Source of the DNA: Candidatus Uhrbacteria bacterium
GTDB taxonomy: Bacteria; Patescibacteriota; Patescibacteriia; 2-12-FULL-60-25
Direction of reading: 5' to 3'
Assembly (NCBI GenBank): GCA_023246325.1
Contig: JAHFIO010000044.1
Coordinates: 1 to 7,205, forward strand
Length of the DNA stretch: 7,205 bases
A model generated the notes under the pieces. That model had not been told where the DNA came from. It was given only the letters and a program-made list of their open reading frames with translations, and ran no database searches. The position numbers were made by a program, and so were the translations under genes. Positions 1 to 4,261 of this stretch are shown one piece after another. Each line of letters opens with the position of its first letter. The first letter of the stretch is position 1.

Positions 1-666
1 ACACCAACCATTCAATCATCTGCTGTAATTATTTCTGCGATTGATACCGCATCAATTACTTCATCAACAGCCACTATTACATGGCACACTGATATACCTT
101 CCGACTCACAAATAGAATATGGAGATAGCGAAAATTTTGGCTCTTTAACCACTTTAAGTTCTACACTCACTACTACACACTCGGTCACTATCACTCACCT
201 AATACCAAATACAAATTATATTTATAGAATAAAATCAAAACCAGTCGGTGCAACGGTTTCAACGATTTCAACCAATAATGAATTTAATACGCTCAACCAC
301 TCGATTCCCGTTATAGCCCCTGCAAATATTATTTCTGTTTCTTCAAATGAAGTTACAAGTACTGGAGCAACAATTAATTGGACAACCGACAAATCAACCA
401 CATCCCAAGTTGAGTACGGTCTCGGCACCAATTATGGAACAGCAAGTGTTGAAAGTAGCACAATGCAAACCTCGCACTCAGTGACACTTACAGATTTAGA
501 ACCAAGTACTACCTACCATTTCAGAGTAAGATCAGTTGATGAAGTTTCAAGTATTACGTTTTCCGAAGATTATACATTTACAACGAGTGCGGGTACATCA
601 CCAATACATCTACCAATAGCCATCACCAATCTTATTATTGGCGCTGAAGATGCTACATCGGTATAA
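1..666 (+). CDS. FN3-module surface protein, upstream segment (5' partial, ends at premature TAA)
   Basis: This segment is open from base 1 and encodes 221 residues before the TAA at 664-666. Two consecutive FN3-like modules are clear and are visibly diverged copies of each other. Both carry a core Trp followed by T-D (WHTDIPSDSQIEYG and WTTDKSTTSQVEYG), and both have an H-S-V-T-[IL]-T-x-L-x-P-x-T-x-Y segment near the end. A third module starts at about nt 610 and is cut after its first strand. The sequence is rich in Thr, Ser, Ile and Asn with no membrane segment, as expected for an exported, elongated stalk. The true start codon is upstream of the window. If translation does stop here, the product loses the wall-binding modules encoded downstream and would probably be released from the cell. 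The segment is best read as one gene with 667-1914. Confidence 0.72.
   Translation, partial: TPTIQSSAVIISAIDTASITSSTATITWHTDIPSDSQIEYGDSENFGSLTTLSSTLTTTHSVTITHLIPNTNYIYRIKSKPVGATVSTISTNNEFNTLNHSIPVIAPANIISVSSNEVTSTGATINWTTDKSTTSQVEYGLGTNYGTASVESSTMQTSHSVTLTDLEPSTTYHFRVRSVDEVSSITFSEDYTFTTSAGTSPIHLPIAITNLIIGAEDATSV
664..666 (+). other. In-frame TAA interrupting the third FN3 module
   Basis: Frame-1 codons here read gct-aca-tcg-gta-TAA-ctt-att-tgg-cat. FN3 domains usually have an alternating hydrophobic strand with Trp at this point, and V-x-L-x-W is exactly preserved with the stop at the x position. No frameshift is needed to restore the domain. TAA also ends this same gene at 1912-1914 and the two large minus-strand genes, so TAA is not a sense codon in this genome. 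Confidence 0.85.
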
Positions 667-777
667 CTTATTTGGCATGTCGAATCGATAAACACTGATC
701 TTTCACAAAAATATGAACTCCGCTATAGTACCTCACCAATTACTGCAGAAAATATTGAAACCGCAACACGCACTCAA

Positions 778-1914
778 ATGACGCCTATTTTTTATAGTGA
801 CTTAAGTCCAAGTGGAACAATGCGAGCATATATTGTTGCAGGTCTCAGTCCAAACACCACCTACTATTTTGCAATACGCTCTAAACATGAAAGCACTTCA
901 TATTCAAACATTTCAAATATAGTTCAAACTACAACGACTAAAAATACGAGTATCAATAATGAAAGTGCAGCGGAAATAGATGCTGAAAAATCAGAAAATA
1001 CAAATCTTGGATTGGAGATTTCACCATCTGTTGTTTCCCAATATGGTAGTGGATCGAGTGGCGGCGGAGGCGGTGCAACCCTATCAAGTTTTGAACCAAC
1101 GCTTCTCAAAGCTGAACCAGCAGATTCACAGATTATTCTCGAATGGAATAATCCTGGCGAATTAAATTTTGTTCGCACCATTATCATTAAAAAAGAAGGA
1201 GGCTATCCTACTTCACCACAAGATGGACAAACTCTCTACGAAGGTAGAGGAGAAACATTTACCGATACTAATCTTCAAAACAGTAAGACCTATTACTATA
1301 CCGCCTATTCATATAACCACGACAAAATATATTCATCTCCTGTTAGAATTTCCCTTGCACCGAATGCTAACAATAGACAAATACAATTCAATGAAAGCGG
1401 AACGCTTGCTTCGTCTACACCGAATTTTCACTTCGTAAGAAATTTTAAGAAAGGTGACAAAGACATCGAGATAGAGCATCTCCAAGAACTTCTGGTTGCC
1501 GATAAAGATTCATACCCGGAAAAATATATAACCGGTTATTTTGGATCACTCACTGAAGCCGCTCTCAAACGTTTCCAAACAAAGCACGGATTACCACAAA
1601 CCGGCTTCATAGATAATGCTACTCAGAAAAAATTAAATACTGTTTCAATCTCTGAAACAAAACTCAATATTCCGACAGACTATGTTGTTTTCAATACTGA
1701 TCTCAAACGTGGCGATCAAGGAGATACTGTTAAATATCTCCAGCAATATCTCATCTATGAAGGTAGCTATATTGAAGCTATTATGAATGGTTATTTCGGC
1801 AACTATACGCATGCTGCAGTAAAGAAGTTCCAGTCAAAATATGGTATTACCCCCATATCAGGATTTGTTGGCTTTAAGACACGTCACAAAATGCAACAAC
1901 TGGTTGGCCTATAA
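778..1914 (+). CDS. FN3 / dual peptidoglycan-binding domain protein, downstream segment
   Basis: This is in the same frame as the upstream segment. The first ATG after the premature stop is at 778, but it lies inside the third FN3 module and has no evident ribosome binding site, so it is unlikely to be a natural start. Counting from it, the 378 residues hold the rest of FN3 module 3 (to about residue 54), a low-complexity stretch ending in a GSGSSGGGGG linker (about 91-100), a fourth FN3-like module (about 105-197), and two PG_binding_1-like modules (about 219-290 and 305-378). Each of the last two shows the family pattern: a K-x-G-D start, an L-Q-x-L/Y-L helix, G-Y-F-G, an A-[AL]-K-[RK]-F-Q helix, then G-x-[IV]-G/D. 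The modules predict non-catalytic binding to peptidoglycan. No sortase or membrane anchor is seen; the protein ends straight after the second module. Confidence 0.75.
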   Translation: MTPIFYSDLSPSGTMRAYIVAGLSPNTTYYFAIRSKHESTSYSNISNIVQTTTTKNTSINNESAAEIDAEKSENTNLGLEISPSVVSQYGSGSSGGGGGATLSSFEPTLLKAEPADSQIILEWNNPGELNFVRTIIIKKEGGYPTSPQDGQTLYEGRGETFTDTNLQNSKTYYYTAYSYNHDKIYSSPVRISLAPNANNRQIQFNESGTLASSTPNFHFVRNFKKGDKDIEIEHLQELLVADKDSYPEKYITGYFGSLTEAALKRFQTKHGLPQTGFIDNATQKKLNTVSISETKLNIPTDYVVFNTDLKRGDQGDTVKYLQQYLIYEGSYIEAIMNGYFGNYTHAAVKKFQSKYGITPISGFVGFKTRHKMQQLVGL

Positions 1915-1919
1915 CCACC

Positions 1920-1948
1920 TTGACAAACTATCAAATCTGTGCTAATAT
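1920..1948 (+). promoter_or_regulatory. Strong sigma70-type promoter of the small GC-rich gene
   Basis: A perfect -35 box TTGACA (1920-1925) is followed by a 17-bp spacer and TAATAT (1943-1948), which matches TATAAT at 4 of 6 positions. TGC (1940-1942) directly before it gives the extended -10 motif TGn. Transcription would start near 1955. The -35 box begins only 5 bases after the stop codon of the FN3/PGBD gene. No intrinsic terminator lies between them, so readthrough from that gene could also feed this unit. Confidence 0.8.
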
Positions 1949-1954
1949 TGACTT

Positions 1955-2035
1955 TCATCGTAGGAATACGTTGAAACCTAACTCGGAGGTTTTCCGAGAA
2001 ACCCTTGGGTTAAAGACCCAGAAAGTGAGCCCACT
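1955..2035 (+). promoter_or_regulatory. Structured 5' leader with competing hairpins upstream of the small gene
   Basis: Several short perfect stems can be drawn in about 80 nt, and some exclude each other. AAACCT (1974-1979) can pair with AGGTTT (1987-1992). CTCGGA (1982-1987) can pair with TCCGAG (1993-1998). GGTTT (1988-1992) can pair with AAACC (1999-2003). TGGGT (2006-2010) can pair with ACCCA (2016-2020). AGTG (2024-2027) can pair with CACT (2032-2035), directly before the start codon. A canonical Shine-Dalgarno-like GGAGGT (1985-1990) lies inside these stems, 45 nt before the GTG start, while only a weak GTGAG sits near the start itself. This looks like a leader with conformational or protein-mediated control, but it matches no riboswitch family that I recognise. 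The true transcript start is inferred from the promoter only. Confidence 0.45.
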
Positions 2036-2347
2036 GTGAGCATTCCCCGCAATATTTCCCGCGGTTCCTTCCCCTCAATCGCCGAGGCCAAGAAGGCAGG
2101 ATGGTTCAGCCGCCGCCACGAAACGTCCGCCGAGCACCATGCTGCTCAACTGGATCGTCACGATCGCGATGCGAACCGTGCCCTCATGGTCAAGGAGCAC
2201 ATCGAGTATAACAAGACGCTCTCGGTCGAGAGCAAGCTGAAGCGTGTGCGCAAGCACCGCTCCAACGTGGGTAACGGCGATGCAACCCGCGAGTACGAGC
2301 GTCTGATGGCGCTCGCAAAGAGCAGCAAGGCCGCCAAGTCCAGCTGA
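2036..2347 (+). CDS. Unrecognised small basic protein (103 aa), GC-rich, probably highly expressed
   Basis: I do not recognise the family. The GTG at 2036 is chosen because an in-frame TAA lies at 1979-1981, no other start codon falls between them, and the next in-frame ATG is codon 51. The protein has 10 Lys, 12 Arg and 6 His against 12 Asp+Glu, so its net charge is about +10. It has no membrane segment and no cysteine. Most of it is predicted helical by eye (a His/Asp/Arg-rich stretch at about residues 28-60, a basic KLKRVRKHR segment at 67-75), and the tail is Lys/Ser/Ala-rich. These traits fit a cytoplasmic nucleic-acid- or ribosome-associated protein, but that is inference. Codon use is extreme: 79 of 103 codons end in G or C, all 10 Lys are AAG, all 12 Arg are CGC or CGT, and TTA, CTA, AGA and ATA are absent. 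Together with the strong promoter and terminator this suggests high expression; horizontal origin is the alternative. Confidence 0.72.
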   Translation: MSIPRNISRGSFPSIAEAKKAGWFSRRHETSAEHHAAQLDRHDRDANRALMVKEHIEYNKTLSVESKLKRVRKHRSNVGNGDATREYERLMALAKSSKAAKSS

Positions 2348-2366
2348 CGGTTCACACCGTCTCGTC

Positions 2367-2400
2367 AAAAGCCCCCGCACATTCGTGTCGGGGGCTTTTT
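2367..2400. terminator. Intrinsic terminator, usable from both sides
   Basis: GCCCCCGCAC (2371-2380) pairs with GTGTCGGGGGC (2385-2395) around the loop ATTC, with one bulged T at 2388. The stem is extended by AAAA (2367-2370) against TTTT (2396-2399), and the T-run continues to 2400. On the plus strand it ends the small-gene transcript 20 bases after its stop codon. The A-run on the left gives a U-tract on the minus strand too, so it can also end the operon whose last stop codon is at 2408-2410. Confidence 0.9.
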
Positions 2401-2407
2401 CAATATA

Positions 2408-4261
2408 TTATTTTCTTACAACACCCTTATGCTTCGCGCCTTCATCATCCTGCAAATCCGTATTTAATTCTGATTTTGTTTTTACAATAGACTCATTCAA
2501 TGCACTATCAGTTGCTTCAAAACGTGTTTCACCTAACAATACCGCAAATCTTCCAATATCATATTCTGTTGGCATAAGTGACACATCAAATTCCGCATTC
2601 ACCTCTTCCACACTTTCCGGCATACGATTTAATATCCAACTTACTCGTCGATTTGTTTCATTATATGTCATGCTTCCTGCCGTAGTCGAACTTTTTGCTA
2701 TCCACGATACATTTTTCGGCAGGATACTACTAACTACTAAATCTTTTATTTCATGCGCATGCTTCATCACATCCCATTCAATATGATATGTCGTACTTGA
2801 TCCATACAGTGGTGGTAATGGCCCAGATCCTAATTGCACTCCTTCTTCAGCAAAATATCTCGCACGAGAAAAAATATCCGCATCACTCTTAAAAAGAAAA
2901 TGCATAGGCGCCGTTGCAACCACGCGAGAAATTTTTGTATTACCCAGCCCCGCAATGCTTGCTTCTACAATCACTGAAAAACCAGGTGCACTTCCTGACG
3001 CTGTACCTATCGCAGGCACAGAAAAATCAATCGTACCTTCCGCTGAAGGTGCTAAACGATCTAATACACTTAATTTCTTTTTATCAAAAATAATATCTGG
3101 TAAGGTTGATGTTGAAATGGAAGATGTTGTACCTTCATATATTGTTTCTAATTTATTCCAATCAAGATATGGAAGTTTCGTTGAATCAAATTTTAATTTT
3201 AATACAACTCCGCGCAAATCTTCAGTCGATGCATTTTGATATCCCAAGGTAAAGTGTAATATATCTCCATACGCAATACTTCTATTTGCATCTGATCCAT
3301 TCACCACAAGATTCAAATGTAAATCTCCACTTAAAACAATCATATGTGCATGCGCAACATGTATAGTTTGAAAAATTCCTATATCAGATTTGGTTCCTAA
3401 TTCTGCGGCCCAATCAATATCACCTGAAGTTCCTGCGACATAGGTTCCGCTTATTGAAACTGTGGTAGAAGCACCCGCCCCCAAATCACCAATTGATTTT
3501 CGATATATGGTTCGCTCTATCTCCCCCGTATTCAATACAGAAGAAGTAGCGTCGACAATAAATTCTTTTGGAACCGTAAATCTCATCTCTACATTTTTCA
3601 ACAACACAGACCCTGTATTCAAAACAGAATATGAAATTTTTACTTTATCTCCAGATAAAGCTTTTTCAGGTATATTTATTTTTCCTTGTATCACGGTATC
3701 CGTATATGTCACAACACGCGTAGATAAAGCTTCCAAATTTTTTGTATCAGTATTCAAATGATAGGTGCCAATTGCTTGTATAGAAGTCTGTTTTCCAAGT
3801 GAGCCTGTAAAAATACCTTTTACCGTTAAAGTCCCACGTGCACCTATGGCCATATATCCGATATTCCATTTTAATTCTTTTTGATTTACACGTGGGTCGC
3901 TGACTGTAACAGAAAATTCAGATGGAAAACTCACATGTATGTTCACATCACTTAATACATGCGAAGATGTATTTTTCCAATTTATAAAATATGTTGTCTC
4001 TGAACCTAATAAAACTTTTTCAGGACCCAAAATATTTAAAATTAATTCCGTGCTTTGTATATCGGCAGGATATAGTACTCTATATCCTGCAAAAATCGTC
4101 ACCAATACCATAAGTACGGCACTACACAACATAAACAATATGGCCCCAATACGTGAAACATGATGTGTTTCAAATTTTCCGAGATCAGGCACAGCGCCTG
4201 TATCATCTTGAAAAATTTTATACAAACTTTCGTCTTTATTTATTTGCTTGTGCTTCTTCAT
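2408..4261 (-). CDS. Single-pass membrane protein with repeated Ig-like (DUF11/CARDB-type) ectodomains
   Basis: The 617-residue product starts with a charged cytoplasmic segment of about 36 residues, followed by one hydrophobic helix (about 37-59, IGAILFMLCSAVLMVLV within it) and a long exported part. The ectodomain contains at least four beta-rich modules, at about 73-188, 189-303, 313-450 and 475-595. Each opens with a pattern such as G-[SD]-x-[TV]-x-[YI]-x-[IV]-x-[WY]-x-N and continues with a 'V-x-[LV]-x-[FV]-x-[LFP]-P' strand. This is typical of DUF11/CARDB-like adhesion or stalk repeats. No catalytic motif is seen. The start at 4261 (MKKHKQINKD) is preferred over an in-frame ATG at 4318, which would lie deeper inside the upstream gene. 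The chosen start still overlaps that gene by 26 nt and has no clear Shine-Dalgarno, so translational coupling is likely. The C-terminus is charged and has no sortase motif. It is the last gene of the operon. Function is inferred only as a surface structural or binding protein. Confidence 0.82.
   Translation of the reverse strand: MKKHKQINKDESLYKIFQDDTGAVPDLGKFETHHVSRIGAILFMLCSAVLMVLVTIFAGYRVLYPADIQSTELILNILGPEKVLLGSETTYFINWKNTSSHVLSDVNIHVSFPSEFSVTVSDPRVNQKELKWNIGYMAIGARGTLTVKGIFTGSLGKQTSIQAIGTYHLNTDTKNLEALSTRVVTYTDTVIQGKINIPEKALSGDKVKISYSVLNTGSVLLKNVEMRFTVPKEFIVDATSSVLNTGEIERTIYRKSIGDLGAGASTTVSISGTYVAGTSGDIDWAAELGTKSDIGIFQTIHVAHAHMIVLSGDLHLNLVVNGSDANRSIAYGDILHFTLGYQNASTEDLRGVVLKLKFDSTKLPYLDWNKLETIYEGTTSSISTSTLPDIIFDKKKLSVLDRLAPSAEGTIDFSVPAIGTASGSAPGFSVIVEASIAGLGNTKISRVVATAPMHFLFKSDADIFSRARYFAEEGVQLGSGPLPPLYGSSTTYHIEWDVMKHAHEIKDLVVSSILPKNVSWIAKSSTTAGSMTYNETNRRVSWILNRMPESVEEVNAEFDVSLMPTEYDIGRFAVLLGETRFEATDSALNESIVKTKSELNTDLQDDEGAKHKGVVRK

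Larger units (their letters stand above)
1..1914 (+). pseudogene. FN3-repeat / peptidoglycan-binding surface protein gene, interrupted by one in-frame stop; 5' end outside window
   Basis: One reading frame runs from base 1 to the TAA at 1912-1914 and is broken only by a TAA at 664-666. The FN3 fold continues across the break: residues just before it (DATSV) and just after it (LIWHV) form the first core strand with its conserved Trp, and the module then finishes with YELRYSTSP and LSPNTTYYFAIRS. The product would be a secreted wall-associated protein with three FN3-like modules (about nt 7-291, 304-594, 610-939), a Gly/Ser linker (about 1048-1074), a fourth FN3-like module (about 1090-1368) and two PG_binding_1-like modules (about 1432-1645 and 1690-1911). 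The N-terminus and any signal peptide lie upstream of the window. The break may be a true nonsense mutation, a sequencing or assembly error, or programmed readthrough; sequence alone cannot decide. A single change of AAA, CAA or GAA to TAA would explain it. Confidence 0.7.

Noticed and set aside
664..666. TAA read as a sense codon (alternative genetic code)
   Set aside because: TAA ends this same gene at 1912-1914 and both large minus-strand genes, and TGA ends the glycosyltransferase and the small gene. Table 11 fits everything else.
1985..2013. Leader peptide started by TTG at 2005 behind GGAGGT (TTG GGT TAA)
   Set aside because: It is only two codons long and the spacing from GGAGGT is 14 bases, too long for good initiation. 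It is more likely coincidental.
2153..2165. Interrupted palindrome GATCGTCACGATC, followed by ATCGCGAT (2163-2170)
   Set aside because: It lies within coding sequence and reflects Asp/Arg/His codons (gat, cgt, cac, cgc). A single-base centre cannot form a hairpin loop, and it has no operator-like position.
2075..2380. Long minus-strand frames inside the GC-rich island (2075-2380 and 2158-2355)
   Set aside because: High GC lengthens all frames. These run antisense through the small gene and through the terminator stem, and they lack a promoter. The plus strand has the promoter, terminator and strong G/C third-position bias.
1955..2400. The GC-rich island as a structured RNA (RNase P RNA, tmRNA, SRP RNA or tRNA)
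   Set aside because: No conserved core motif of these RNAs was seen, such as a TPsiC-type GTTCGA segment. The sequence shows clean three-base periodicity and a sustained 103-codon frame.
2385..2786. Plus-strand frames antisense to the minus-strand operon (for example 2385-2786, 2955-3239, 3462-3761, 5306-5536)
   Set aside because: They are shadows of well-supported minus-strand proteins, show no domain signature and have no promoter or ribosome binding site of their own.
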